Part shown: positions 45,459 to 54,045 of the stretch, in pieces
How positions within the stretch are numbered: the first letter of the stretch is position 1
Layout: each line of letters opens with the position of its first letter
Assembly (NCBI GenBank): GCA_934309145.1
Contig: CAKRCW010000009.1
Coordinates: forward strand, 41,815-105,814
Direction: 5' to 3'
Length of the DNA: 64,000 nucleotides
DNA from: an uncultured Lachnospiraceae bacterium
GTDB lineage: Bacteria > Bacillota > Clostridia > Lachnospirales > Lachnospiraceae
Program-made: the position numbers and the translations under genes
The notes under the pieces: model-generated
The model's input: the letters and a program-made list of their open reading frames with translations, nothing else
Databases searched by the model: none
What the model was told of the DNA's origin: nothing

Positions 45459-46712
45459 TTGAAATTGAAAACAAAGAAATGTTTAGTGCTGACGTTATAC
45501 ATCGCCATGACAGTATTTGCTTTAACTTCTTGTGGTTTATTTTCAGATAGTGAGAGCAAAAACAAGGACGAGAAGATAACTATAGAGACAGATACAGATG
45601 CCACATCAGCTCAGGCAACTGATATATGGGATGATGAGTCTGTTGAGAATAAAATAAATGATATTAACGCACTTATAGACCAGTATTATTATTTTGATGT
45701 AGACCGTGATAAGCAGGAAGAGGCTTTATACGATGGTATAATGGCAGGTCTTGATGATCCGTATTCTGTTTATTATACGCCGGATGAATATGCTGAGCTT
45801 ATGGAGGATACATCAGGAGAGTATGTAGGAATTGGAGCTGTTGTAACGCAGAACTCAGATAAACTGGTTTCTATTGTTCGTCCGATACCGGGCAGTCCTG
45901 CTGAGGAAGCCGGACTTATGGCAGAGGATATTGTAACTGAGGTTGATGGAACAGAGATAATTGATCAGGAGCTTTCCTTAGTTGTTGATATGATTAGAGG
46001 AAAGGAAGGCAGCGAGGCTCATATTAAGATATATCGTCCTAGTACTAAGGAGTATATGGAGTTTGATGTTGAGAGACGTGTTGTAGAGAATGTATCTGTA
46101 TATTCAGAGATGCTTGACAATAATGTGGGTTATATTCAGGTACAGCAGTTCTATGACAATACTGCTGATGAATTTAAGACAGCTCTTGATGATTTAGAGA
46201 GTCAGGGAGCAGAGGGTGTTATCGTTGATATGAGAGATAACCCTGGCGGACTTCTTACAGCGGTTGTTGATATGTGTGATTATCTTATGGATGGTGGCAC
46301 TATAGTAACTACAAAGGACAAGAATGGTAATGTTATATCGGAGTATACAGCCACAGATGAACATTCTATAGATATTCCTATGGTTGTCCTTACCAATGGC
46401 AACAGTGCCAGTGCAGCGGAGATTTTCTCAGGTGCGATGAAGGACACAGGTATTGCAAAGCTTGTTGGAACTACAACATATGGAAAGGGAATCGTTCAAT
46501 CAGTTATTCCTCTTTCAGATGGTTCTGCTGTAAAGATTACTGTAGCTAAGTATTTCACACCAAACGGAACTGATATCCATAAAAAGGGCATTGAACCTGA
46601 TTATGAGGTTGAACTTCCTGACGGAAGAACCAATGCTGTTAATCTTGACAGAGCGGTTGACACTCAGTTAGATAAAGCTGAGGAAGTTATTGCAGAGATG
46701 ATAAATAATTAG
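45459..46712 (+). CDS. S41-family C-terminal processing protease (lipoprotein)
   Basis: A 417-residue protease. The N-terminus has a lipobox (LTSC, Cys25), then a PDZ domain (about 105-190, GEYVGIGAVV) and the S41 core with the Ser site NSASAAE (315-321) and Lys in YGKG. It acts outside the membrane, probably in envelope protein turnover. The start is a TTG: either 45459 or 45465, with AGGAG at 45451-45455 favouring the second. It closes the ftsEX operon. Confidence 0.92.
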   Translation: MKLKTKKCLVLTLYIAMTVFALTSCGLFSDSESKNKDEKITIETDTDATSAQATDIWDDESVENKINDINALIDQYYYFDVDRDKQEEALYDGIMAGLDDPYSVYYTPDEYAELMEDTSGEYVGIGAVVTQNSDKLVSIVRPIPGSPAEEAGLMAEDIVTEVDGTEIIDQELSLVVDMIRGKEGSEAHIKIYRPSTKEYMEFDVERRVVENVSVYSEMLDNNVGYIQVQQFYDNTADEFKTALDDLESQGAEGVIVDMRDNPGGLLTAVVDMCDYLMDGGTIVTTKDKNGNVISEYTATDEHSIDIPMVVLTNGNSASAAEIFSGAMKDTGIAKLVGTTTYGKGIVQSVIPLSDGSAVKITVAKYFTPNGTDIHKKGIEPDYEVELPDGRTNAVNLDRAVDTQLDKAEEVIAEMINN

Positions 46713-46720
46713 TATAATAT

Positions 46721-46754
46721 ACAGGAGCTTCGCCATTTGAGGCTCCTGTTTTTA
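46721..46754 (+). terminator. Terminator of the ftsEX operon
   Basis: ACAGGAGC (46721-46728) and GCTCCTGT (46742-46749) form a hairpin followed by TTTT. Confidence 0.85.
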
Positions 46755-46813
46755 TCAATAATATTTTATTATAAATAACATGGCAATTTTATTATCCATG
46801 AAGGGAGAGACAC

Positions 46814-48355
46814 ATGAAGAAGGAAATGATAATAGTGCTGGACTTTGGTGGACAGTACAATCAGTTGATTGCACGACGTGTCAGAGAGTGCAATGTATAT
46901 GCAGAAGTGCATCCTTATACCATTTCCCTAGACAAGATTAAGGAAATGAACCCTAAGGGAATTATCTTCACAGGTGGACCTAACAGTGTGTATGGCAATG
47001 ATTCCCCTCGCTATCAGAAGGAGATTTTTGAGCTTGGTATACCGATTCTTGGTATTTGCTATGGCTCACAGCTTATGGCATACAGCTTAGGTGGAAAGGT
47101 TGAGACTGCACCGGTGAGTGAGTATGGTAGAACAGAGGTTGATATAGATACATCAAGCGTTATATTTGGTGGCGTGTCAGAAAAAACTATATGTTGGATG
47201 AGCCATACAGATTATATTTCAAAGGCTCCGGATAATTTTAAGGTAGTGGCAAGCACACCTGTATGCCCTGTGGCAGCTATGGAGTGCCCTGAGAAGAAGT
47301 TCTATGCTACTCAGTTCCATCCTGAGGTTATGCACACACAGGAAGGTCAGCAGATGATTAAGAATTTCGTTTATGAGGTATGCGGCTGCTCAGGCGATTG
47401 GCGTATGGATTCATTTGTTGAGACTACAATAAAGGAAATTCGTGAGAAGGTAGGAAATGGCCGTGTGCTTTGTGCTCTTTCTGGTGGTGTTGATTCATCA
47501 GTTGCAGCAGTTCTTCTCTCAAAGGCAGTAGGCAAGCAGCTTACATGTGTATTTGTAGACCATGGTCTTCTTCGTAAGAACGAGGGTGATGAGGTAGAGG
47601 CTGTCTTTGGTCCTGATGGTCCATATGAGCTTAATTTCATCCGTGTAAATGCTCAGGAGCGTTATTACAAGAAGCTTGCAGGCGTGACAGAGCCAGAAGA
47701 AAAGCGTAAGATTATAGGTGAAGAATTCATCCGTGTATTTGAGGAGGAGGCAAAGAAGATTGGTGCCGTAGATTTCCTCGTACAGGGAACTATATATCCT
47801 GATGTTATAGAGTCAGGTCTTGGCAAATCAGCAGTTATCAAGAGCCACCACAATGTAGGCGGACTGCCAAAGCATGTTGATTTTAAGGAGATTATTGAGC
47901 CGCTCAGAATGTTATTTAAGGATGAGGTTCGCAAGGCTGGCCTTGAGCTTGGAATACCTGAGTATCTTGTATTCCGTCAGCCATTCCCAGGTCCAGGACT
48001 TGGCATTCGTATCATAGGTGAGGTTACGGCTGATAAGGTGCGTATTGTTCAGGATGCAGATTATATCTACCGTGAGGAGATTGCCAAGGCAGGTCTTGAT
48101 AAAGGACTTGGACAGTATTTTGCAGCACTCACCAACATGCGAAGCGTTGGCGTTATGGGTGACGAGAGAACCTATGATTATGCGATTGCCTTAAGAGCAG
48201 TGAACACGAGTGATTTCATGACAGCAGATTGCTCAGAGATTCCTTATGAGGTATTGCAGAGGGTTATGACAAGAATTATAAATGAGGTTAAGGGCGTCAA
48301 CAGAGTAATGTATGATTTGACGAGCAAGCCACCTGGAACGATTGAGTTTGAGTAA
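46814..48355 (+). CDS. guaA: GMP synthase (glutamine-hydrolysing)
   Basis: A 513-residue enzyme converting XMP to GMP. A class-I glutaminase (residues 1-190) has nucleophile Cys82 in GICYGS and the His-Glu in FHPEV. An ATP pyrophosphatase (about 200-390) has SGGVDSS at 223-229. The dimerisation domain ends with TSKPPGTIEFE, which is universal for GuaA. The gene is intact and its 3' end is the insertion point of the element that follows. Confidence 0.98.
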   Translation: MKKEMIIVLDFGGQYNQLIARRVRECNVYAEVHPYTISLDKIKEMNPKGIIFTGGPNSVYGNDSPRYQKEIFELGIPILGICYGSQLMAYSLGGKVETAPVSEYGRTEVDIDTSSVIFGGVSEKTICWMSHTDYISKAPDNFKVVASTPVCPVAAMECPEKKFYATQFHPEVMHTQEGQQMIKNFVYEVCGCSGDWRMDSFVETTIKEIREKVGNGRVLCALSGGVDSSVAAVLLSKAVGKQLTCVFVDHGLLRKNEGDEVEAVFGPDGPYELNFIRVNAQERYYKKLAGVTEPEEKRKIIGEEFIRVFEEEAKKIGAVDFLVQGTIYPDVIESGLGKSAVIKSHHNVGGLPKHVDFKEIIEPLRMLFKDEVRKAGLELGIPEYLVFRQPFPGPGLGIRIIGEVTADKVRIVQDADYIYREEIAKAGLDKGLGQYFAALTNMRSVGVMGDERTYDYAIALRAVNTSDFMTADCSEIPYEVLQRVMTRIINEVKGVNRVMYDLTSKPPGTIEFE

Positions 48356-48440
48356 GAGCTACAAGTCTTGGAACCCGCTAAACAAGCGGATTCCGAGACT
48401 TTTTCTTTTGCTCTGCTACTAATTTGCTACTAATTGCAAC
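48340..48440. other. Probable left attachment region of the integrated element
   Basis: The region spans the guaA stop, its terminator and two 11-bp-spaced GCTACTAATT repeats (48415 and 48426), followed by a partial copy GCAACTAC. The repeats are suited to arm-type binding by the integrase encoded next to them. The 3' end of guaA is a well-known integration site for tyrosine recombinases. The right end and its direct repeat lie outside the window, so the core cannot be fixed. Confidence 0.55.
48364..48409 (+). terminator. Terminator of guaA
   Basis: AGTCTTGGAACCCGC (48364-48378) pairs with GCGGATTCCGAGACT (48386-48400) with one mismatch and one wobble, followed by TTTTTCTTTT. Confidence 0.9.
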
Positions 48441-48486
48441 TACTCTTTTTTATCGTTTTCGTGTGCTTGTCATTAACTTTAATAGC

Positions 48487-48519
48487 AAGAAATCCTGATG
48501 ATTGCTGGATTTCTTTTAA
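48487..48519 (-). terminator. Terminator at the end of the integrase gene
   Basis: AAGAAATCC (48487-48495) and GGATTTCTT (48507-48515) pair perfectly and overlap the integrase stop region. The hairpin may work in both directions. Confidence 0.55.
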
Positions 48520-49766
48520 ATGATCTTTCTTTGTGGCATCTGGATGATTTTCCCTGATGCGGTATTTGGCGGTACTAACGAAGGTCCAAACTGAGGTCGG
48601 ATTGTTACATCTGAGCCTTTGTTCTGAGCCTGAGGCACTTCACAGGTTATACCTGCTGCTTCAAGCAGAGGGTTATCAGATGGAGGCTCAGGTGTTGGCA
48701 AATCTGTTGCCTGCAATGATTCCAGACTATGCACAAGCTCCTGCTGTTTATGTGGAAACAGATGGGAATATGTGTTAAGTGTTGTGGATACTTTTTCGTG
48801 TCCAAGCCTGTCTGCTAACATCAGGGCATCACAGCCCTGATTAATAAGTAAGCTGGCGTGCGAATGCCTGATATCGTGGATTCGTATCTTCTTTACACCT
48901 GTGTTTTTACAACCTCTTATCATCTCGTGTGAGAGATATGATTTTGTTATCGGGAACAGCCTTTCATCTGAGTCAAGCATATACCTTGACTGGATATAGT
49001 CTGATAGCTCCTGGCAGAGAAAATCCGGAATCGGAATCTTTCGCTTACTTTTTCTTGTCTTAGGTGATGTAAATACATCTTTTCCGCCTATCCGCTGATA
49101 TGTTCTGTTGATGGAAATTAGCTTGTTATCAAGGTCAATATCAGCAGGTGATAGAGCAAGCAATTCACCTTCTCGCATACCAGTCCAGTACAGGATTTCA
49201 AAGCATATATACGATAGAGGCTTGTCTTTTACGCCCTCACGGAAATCAATATATTCATCGTAGGTCCAGTAATCCATTTCCTCAGCCTTCGCTTTTCCGA
49301 TGGTGCCTGCCTTGCCGCAGGGATTGGTGTTGAGATCATAGAACCGCTTGGCGTAATTGATGATGCTGTTAAGCTCCGTATTAATCTTTTTCAGATAGGT
49401 CTGGGAGTAATTATTAGGCGAACTCATAAGCTTCGCCTGCCATCTTCGTACATCAGAGGCTTTGATTTCATTTATTGGCTTGTTAGCGAAAAATGGAAGA
49501 ATATGCGTCTGTAGTACCGTCTTTTTTGTCAGAAGAGTTGACTGCTTAAGTCTTGCAGCCATATCCTCCATATAAATTTCATAAAGGTTTTGAAATGTCA
49601 TGTCAGGATTGGCAGACTGCTTTTCCAGAAAGTCCCTTTCAAATCCTAAAGCTTCCTTTTTGGTGGCGAAGCCTCTTTTCCACTTCTGTTTCTTGATTCC
49701 CTGCCAGTTCGTGTAATAGAACTTGGCGAACCATTTACCAGTTTTTTCATCTTTGTAAGCTGGCAT
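48516..49766 (-). CDS. Tyrosine recombinase (integrase)
   Basis: A 416-residue site-specific integrase. An AP2-like arm-binding domain is at about 1-50 (YKDEKTGKWFAKFYYTNWQG), a SAM-like core-binding domain at about 60-150, and a catalytic domain at about 165-350. The catalytic residues are Arg in GMREGELLAL, HDIRHSH, GHEK and Tyr in TLNTYSHL. A Pro/Gln-rich tail of about 65 residues follows. AAGGAG before the minus-strand ATG at 49766 sets the start; an upstream extension lacks support. It lies beside guaA, its probable target. Confidence 0.95.
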   Translation of the reverse strand: MPAYKDEKTGKWFAKFYYTNWQGIKKQKWKRGFATKKEALGFERDFLEKQSANPDMTFQNLYEIYMEDMAARLKQSTLLTKKTVLQTHILPFFANKPINEIKASDVRRWQAKLMSSPNNYSQTYLKKINTELNSIINYAKRFYDLNTNPCGKAGTIGKAKAEEMDYWTYDEYIDFREGVKDKPLSYICFEILYWTGMREGELLALSPADIDLDNKLISINRTYQRIGGKDVFTSPKTRKSKRKIPIPDFLCQELSDYIQSRYMLDSDERLFPITKSYLSHEMIRGCKNTGVKKIRIHDIRHSHASLLINQGCDALMLADRLGHEKVSTTLNTYSHLFPHKQQELVHSLESLQATDLPTPEPPSDNPLLEAAGITCEVPQAQNKGSDVTIRPQFGPSLVPPNTASGKIIQMPQRKII

Positions 49767-49815
49767 AAATATCATCTCCTTTTTGTAAAATTGTTGTGCA
49801 ATCATCAAAAGGCTA

Positions 49816-49824
49816 TGATATAAT
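49816..49824 (+). promoter_or_regulatory. Extended -10 promoter on the plus strand
   Basis: TGATATAAT is a perfect extended -10 facing away from the integrase. A transcript would start near 49831. Confidence 0.5.
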
Positions 49825-49830
49825 CTACTT

Positions 49831-49921
49831 GTTCAGGGTGATTATAAAGCCTTCGGGTCAATCACTTACATAGCTTCGGTTATTTCTTTTGCGAGAAGGA
49901 GTGTGCCGGAGCTTTTTCTTT
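49831..49921 (+). ncRNA. Candidate small RNA of the integrated element, about 90 nt
   Basis: The promoter above is followed by two hairpins. GTGATT/AATCAC (49838-49843 and 49860-49865) forms the first. AGCTTCGG/CCGGAGCT (49872-49879 and 49906-49913) with a following TTTTTCTTT forms a terminator. There is no plausible protein. It lies between the integrase and repressor genes, both on the opposite strand. It may be an antisense or trans-acting regulator of the element. Confidence 0.42.
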
Positions 49922-49942
49922 ACTAAAGGTGTAAGCCTGCAA

Positions 49943-50539
49943 TTATTCAGTTTCTGAATCGGTTTCATTATCCAGTCTGGAATCCTTATAATATGCTAAC
50001 ATATCTGATTTCCATGAATCAAACTTTTCTTTTGAAAGCTTTCCTGTCTGAAGCATATTCTTCTTTGTTATCCAGTTTTCCATAAAGAGACAGAAGTCTG
50101 CATCATATTTTCCATCACCTTTGCCATTAACCTTGATCCCGGCAGTCCATTCAGGATTTTCAGGAGGTTTGGTATTGGTAAGCTCAAATGAGAAATCAGT
50201 AAGTTCAGTTATGGCAAAGAGAGCATTGATTACATCTGACATAGTGTGGAATTCATATGCCGGATATTCAGCGGTCGTATCATCTTTTGGAGTATTAGTA
50301 ACTTTTGCAAATAAAAGCTCCTGCCATGGAACATTTAATTCATTTGCAATCTGTTTTAAAACATCTATCTTTAATATTATTTCACCAGATTCATATTTCT
50401 GGATAGTACGTTCTGATTTACCAAGCCGCTGTGCAAACTCCTTTTGCGTGATTTTATGTGCCCTGCGCTGCTTCTGTATTGCCTTTCCGATTTCCTCAGG
50501 AGAAGACATAGTAAGTTTAATGGAATCAGAGAAAGCCAT
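49943..50539 (-). CDS. XRE-family repressor of the element
   Basis: A 198-residue protein with a Cro/CI-type helix-turn-helix at about residues 15-70 (HKITQKEFAQRLGKSERTIQ). A C-terminal part has no recognised domain (FCLFMENWITKKNMLQTGKL). It likely controls integrase and mobilisation genes. GGAGG nine bases upstream sets the ATG at 50539. CGTATCAG occurs twice (50583-50590, 50610-50617) in its upstream region and may be its operator. Confidence 0.85.
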   Translation of the reverse strand: MAFSDSIKLTMSSPEEIGKAIQKQRRAHKITQKEFAQRLGKSERTIQKYESGEIILKIDVLKQIANELNVPWQELLFAKVTNTPKDDTTAEYPAYEFHTMSDVINALFAITELTDFSFELTNTKPPENPEWTAGIKVNGKGDGKYDADFCLFMENWITKKNMLQTGKLSKEKFDSWKSDMLAYYKDSRLDNETDSETE

Positions 50540-50697
50540 TCTGTTCACCCTCCTTTATATGAAATAGTCCGTTGTAAAGATGCGTATCAGATTAATATTA
50601 AATGAAATACGTATCAGTAAGTGACTTATTTATGATTGTACGATTACTTTATCATAAACAAAAACGAATTGCAAGTGCGTAATTATAAAAAGTTCTA

Positions 50698-50726
50698 TTG
50701 ACAAATTCTGAAAAGGATATTAAGAT
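50698..50726 (+). promoter_or_regulatory. Promoter of the mobilisation operon
   Basis: TTGACA (50698-50703), a 17-base spacer and TAAGAT (50721-50726), about 95 bases before the small HTH-type gene. Confidence 0.6.
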
Positions 50727-50821
50727 AAACACGAACTACAAATACGGATTAAATAAAGAACAGGATAGCTGCTTTGTGAAAACACGTATTTAAAATAACA
50801 ATTTATGAAAGGAGGAGCTGC

Positions 50822-51211
50822 ATGAAGGGTATAAAGGAAGCATTCATAGATGCAGGTGAGATAAGCCAGATGCTTGGTATCGGGATGACAAAGGCATATG
50901 CAATTATAAAGGAATATAATGCAGAGCTTGAGGCAAAAGGTTATTTCACCATGCGGGGCAAATGTCCAAGGAAGTACTTTGAACAGAAAATCTATGGTTA
51001 CGAAGATTATTACAATCCGGATTATGAGCCGCAGCGTAACCGAAGCAAGGTTGCAGAAGAAATGGATTATGAAACTGCAGTTGGGGATTTTGTGATAAGT
51101 GAACAGGATGAAGTGGATATACAGCCTGAAACAAATGAGATGCCGGAAGATGGTGCTGAGATAGCAGAAAATGTAATATCGGATGCAATGGCAAAAGAGA
51201 TAACTGAATAG
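50822..51211 (+). CDS. Small DNA-binding protein of the mobile element
   Basis: A 129-residue protein. The N-terminal 60 residues look like an excisionase/MerR-type helix-turn-helix (IDAGEISQMLGIGMTKAYAI). The C-terminal half is acidic and low in complexity (DEVDIQPETNEMPEDGAEIA). It starts the mobilisation cluster and lies directly before the hairpin array, so it may bind those repeats. GGAGG precedes the ATG. It may be an excisionase or a relaxosome accessory factor. Confidence 0.72.
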   Translation: MKGIKEAFIDAGEISQMLGIGMTKAYAIIKEYNAELEAKGYFTMRGKCPRKYFEQKIYGYEDYYNPDYEPQRNRSKVAEEMDYETAVGDFVISEQDEVDIQPETNEMPEDGAEIAENVISDAMAKEITE

Positions 51212-51222
51212 GCGAAACCAAT

Positions 51223-51527
51223 GTGGGGGCAAAAAGCGCCCCCAAAACCACAAAGTGGGGGCAGAAAGCGCCACCACACAAATCAGAGCTGAAAAAGTGT
51301 GGGGGCAAAAAGTGCCGTCAAAATGCAAAAGTGGAGGCAAAAAACGCCGTCAAAACAGCAAAGTGACGGCAAAAAGTGCCACCACTCAAATCAGAGAGAA
51401 AAAAGACATGGTGGCGGAATGTGCCATCAAAATGGAAAAGTGGTGGCGGAAAACGCCACTAAAACAGCAAAGTGATGGCAAAAAGTGCCACCATATCAGT
51501 AATTGTGGTGGTACATTAACCACCACA
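51223..51527 (+). repeat. Array of nine short hairpins (GTGGNGGC-type)
   Basis: Eight imperfect inverted repeats share a GTGGNGGC - A-rich loop - GCCNCC(AC) pattern. Their left arms start at about 51225, 51255, 51297, 51331, 51363, 51409, 51440 and 51472, most 31-34 bases apart and joined by AAAACAGCAAAGTG-like linkers. A ninth, perfect one is TGTGGTGGT/ACCACCACA (51504-51512, 51519-51527). The arms vary while pairing is largely kept. The open frame through it is a repeat artefact. The array probably binds a replication or relaxosome protein, or forms part of the transfer origin. Confidence 0.85.
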
Positions 51528-51572
51528 TATCATATACAGGGTGCAGGTGCTCCTGCCAAGACGGAAAATTAT

Positions 51573-51622
51573 GTAAACGCTGATGCGTTTATATTTTTTC
51601 GGGAAAAGGTCCGACCTTTTCC
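51573..51622 (+). other. Candidate origin of transfer (two perfect inverted repeats)
   Basis: AAACGC/GCGTTT (51575-51580, 51585-51590) is followed by a T-rich run, and GGAAAAGGT/ACCTTTTCC (51602-51610, 51614-51622) has a three-base loop. They lie just upstream of mobC and the relaxase, the usual place of oriT. The nick site cannot be located by eye. The first repeat could also act as a terminator. Confidence 0.45.
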
Positions 51623-51735
51623 GCATCTTGCAAAACCAGTGAACACTATTTTAAGAAAGGTTGAAAAAGCAATGGTACAGATAAAAAGAGATTGGTTTGA
51701 TACAGCATTGAAAAATTACGAAAGGGGAGAAACGT

Positions 51736-52098
51736 ATGGCAGATGGAAAGAGAAGATACAAGTCTGACAGGAAAGATTATAAGATATCTGTGAAGCTGTC
51801 GGAAAAAGATATGGATATTCTAAAAGCGGCACTTAAACGGACGGGGATGACAGCAAGTGCATATATAAGAGAATTGATCCGGACAGGAGGTAACATTGAT
51901 ACAAGTTATCCTGATGATAGGGCAATGGCAATCCGTATCATAGCAGGTATTGCAAATAATATTAATCAGGCAGTAAAGCTTGGCAATTCGCAAGGCAGAT
52001 TGTATTACAGCGATATTGATAAATTGCAGAGCAGCATGGATGAGGTAAAGAAAACATTCGGGGAGGTGCTGGAAGTATGGCGATTACAAAGATCCTGA
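51736..52098 (+). CDS. mobC: MobC-type relaxosome protein
   Basis: A 120-residue basic protein. A ribbon-helix-helix-like start (KISVKLSEKDMDILKAALKR) is followed by TASAYIRELI and the MobC signature IAGIANNINQAVKLGN. MobC proteins bind oriT and help the relaxase melt DNA. Its last 22 bases overlap the relaxase gene. GGGGAG lies about nine bases before the start. Confidence 0.88.
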   Translation: MADGKRRYKSDRKDYKISVKLSEKDMDILKAALKRTGMTASAYIRELIRTGGNIDTSYPDDRAMAIRIIAGIANNINQAVKLGNSQGRLYYSDIDKLQSSMDEVKKTFGEVLEVWRLQRS

Positions 52099-53846
52099 AT
52101 ATCATGGAATCAGAGGGCAGAAATCCGGCATCGCACCTGAAGAATGCTTTGGAATATATTCAGAATCCGGATAAGACAGAAGAATGCGTACTGGTTGGTG
52201 GGATCAACTGCCTGCCAGACACTGCATTTGAGCAGATGGAAGAGACGAAAAATATATTTCATAAGACAGGTAAAAGACAAGGCTATCATGTGATTATATC
52301 GTTTTCGCCGGAAGAAAAAGTAACTGCAGAACAGGCAATGTACGTCCTGGAACACTTTGCGAAGGATGTGCTTGGTGATGATTATGAGGCGGTGTATGCA
52401 GTCCATACTGACAGGGAGCATATGCACGGGCATCTGATCTGGAATAGTGTCAGTATGACAACTGGCAAGAAATACAATTCACCGAAAGGCAACTGGAAGA
52501 ATCATCTCCAGCCTATTACAAATAAATATTGTGATGAACTTGGACTTTCCATAATGCCGGCGGAGTACAGCAGAAACCCAAAAAATATCAGCAGGGACAA
52601 GTGGAAAATAGAAATGTCCATGAAAGAGATAATTCTCAGGGATGCAAAAATGTGTGCGTATGCAGCCGGAAATGTGGAGCATTTTAAATATCTGATGAAA
52701 CGACTTGGATATGTATTCAAGAAAGATGCGTGGATGGAGGTGCAGGCACCGGGATTTCAGTATTATCATAAACTGGCAAAGCTGGACGAGATGTTTTCAG
52801 AAGATATGTTACGGCATCATGTGGATATGCCTTGGATGGCAAAGCCTTACTTTTATTCGTCAGATATCAGGGGATTGCACAGGGCGAAACTGTCACCATA
52901 TCAGAAGAAATTTTATGCAAAGCTGTACAGATTAAGGATTGTAGAGCAGAAGCGTTTTGGGGTTGGTGGAGCAAAGTATACAGAGGATTTGAAAAGGTTT
53001 CATCAGTTACAGGACGAATATCTGCTGCTTGTAAATAATGACATCAAAAGTGTTGTGGAGCTTGTGGATTTCATAGGTGAGCAGAAAGAAAAGATTCAGC
53101 AGATTGAGGACAGACAGCATGAGATATACAGAGAAAGCTCAAGCCGGAAACGCAATATTAAGAATGAAGAGCAGTACCGGGAATATCAGATATGGCATGT
53201 GGAAGTGCAGGAAGAACTGGATGAACTGAAGCAGGAGAAAAGAGAGATTAAGAGGCAGATACAGCTTGCTGATGGCATTGTGAAAGAAGATTTGTATACA
53301 GCTTATTATGAGGTGTCGGAGAATGAAGAAATCGTTGCTGACAGGGATGTTGAGATACCGAGGATGGAAGAGGCGACTGCGTTTGAGAAAGATGTGGCTG
53401 TTGAGCCGGAGACGAATGTTGAGGTAGTGAATCCAGACAATAATCAGAACGATACGTCTGTAATGCCAGATATTCGTAATGTGTCTGATGTAAATACGGC
53501 AAGAATGGATGAAGATATTACTGATGTAACAGGTAAAAACGAATTTATGGAATCTGAAGAAAAAGTGTCTGTGGACAAAGCTGGCTGGATTGTCAGGAGG
53601 ATATCAGAGCTTGGTGGTTATGAGAATATTAGTGATTCTGTTAAGGCTGATATATTCGGATTTAATATTGCTGATGTTAGTGGAAGCATATGGTTGTTCT
53701 CGGATGTAATGAAAAGGCTGGGGATAAAGCCGGATGGAGACGAAATGTATGAGGAATTCCAGAGAATTTATGATGAGAGTGTTGGTAGAGATGCTGGTGA
53801 AGATAAAGCAGAAGATAAGATGTGGAATAGGGGCAGAGGAAGATAA
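52077..53846 (+). CDS. MOBP-type relaxase (MobA/VirD2 family)
   Basis: A 589-residue relaxase. The N-terminal 180 residues hold the nuclease: RQGYHVIISFSPEEKVTAEQ and the metal site HTDREHMHGH (His110, His115, His117, His119). The middle is Lys/Glu-rich and helical (about 320-400); the acidic C-terminus has no enzyme domain. It nicks oriT and pilots the strand into a recipient. No coupling protein or type IV secretion genes are seen, so the element is mobilisable rather than self-transmissible within this window. Confidence 0.92.
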   Translation: MAITKILNIMESEGRNPASHLKNALEYIQNPDKTEECVLVGGINCLPDTAFEQMEETKNIFHKTGKRQGYHVIISFSPEEKVTAEQAMYVLEHFAKDVLGDDYEAVYAVHTDREHMHGHLIWNSVSMTTGKKYNSPKGNWKNHLQPITNKYCDELGLSIMPAEYSRNPKNISRDKWKIEMSMKEIILRDAKMCAYAAGNVEHFKYLMKRLGYVFKKDAWMEVQAPGFQYYHKLAKLDEMFSEDMLRHHVDMPWMAKPYFYSSDIRGLHRAKLSPYQKKFYAKLYRLRIVEQKRFGVGGAKYTEDLKRFHQLQDEYLLLVNNDIKSVVELVDFIGEQKEKIQQIEDRQHEIYRESSSRKRNIKNEEQYREYQIWHVEVQEELDELKQEKREIKRQIQLADGIVKEDLYTAYYEVSENEEIVADRDVEIPRMEEATAFEKDVAVEPETNVEVVNPDNNQNDTSVMPDIRNVSDVNTARMDEDITDVTGKNEFMESEEKVSVDKAGWIVRRISELGGYENISDSVKADIFGFNIADVSGSIWLFSDVMKRLGIKPDGDEMYEEFQRIYDESVGRDAGEDKAEDKMWNRGRGR

Positions 53847-53966
53847 TTCCTCTGTCTCTTCCAGTTATGTATTAGATAGAAAAATTTTGTGAGTCTTATG
53901 AGTGAAATTATGAAAAGTAATAGCTATTAAATACTACTAAATCATATTTAAAACGATAAAATTATG

Positions 53967-53995
53967 TTGAGAAATAAAGGAGGATGTATTATAAT
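53967..53995 (+). promoter_or_regulatory. Promoter of the defence operon
   Basis: TTGAGA (53967-53972), a 17-base spacer and TATAAT (53990-53995). The start would be near 54002. Just after it, AAATTA (54001-54006) and TAATTT (54020-54025) form an inverted repeat that could be an operator for the small HTH protein. Confidence 0.7.
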
Positions 53996-54045
53996 GAGAT
54001 AAATTAGGGTAGCTATGCTTAATTTGATAAAAGCGGAGGAAAAAT

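Noticed and set aside
46755..46813. Purine riboswitch upstream of guaA
   Set aside because: The leader between the previous terminator and the start is under 60 bases, too short for an aptamer and expression platform.
49872..49913. Terminator for the repressor gene on the minus strand
   Set aside because: The T-run is on the plus-strand side only, so the hairpin ends a plus-strand transcript.
51223..51527. CRISPR array
   Set aside because: The units are self-complementary with variable arms and short linkers; there are no constant repeats with unique spacers and no cas genes.
51255..51767. 170-residue open frame across the hairpin array
   Set aside because: Its sequence is the translation of the repeats, has no ribosome site at its start, and overlaps mobC.
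51672..51767. 31-residue open frame overlapping the mobC start
   Set aside because: The only ribosome-like sequence is too far away and the frame has no recognisable feature; possible leader peptide but not supportable.
53994..54002. Two-codon minigene ATG AGA TAA ten bases after an AGGAGG-like sequence
   Set aside because: The ATG overlaps a TATAAT that pairs with TTGAGA at 17-base spacing, so the region is better read as the promoter; a transcript would start after it.
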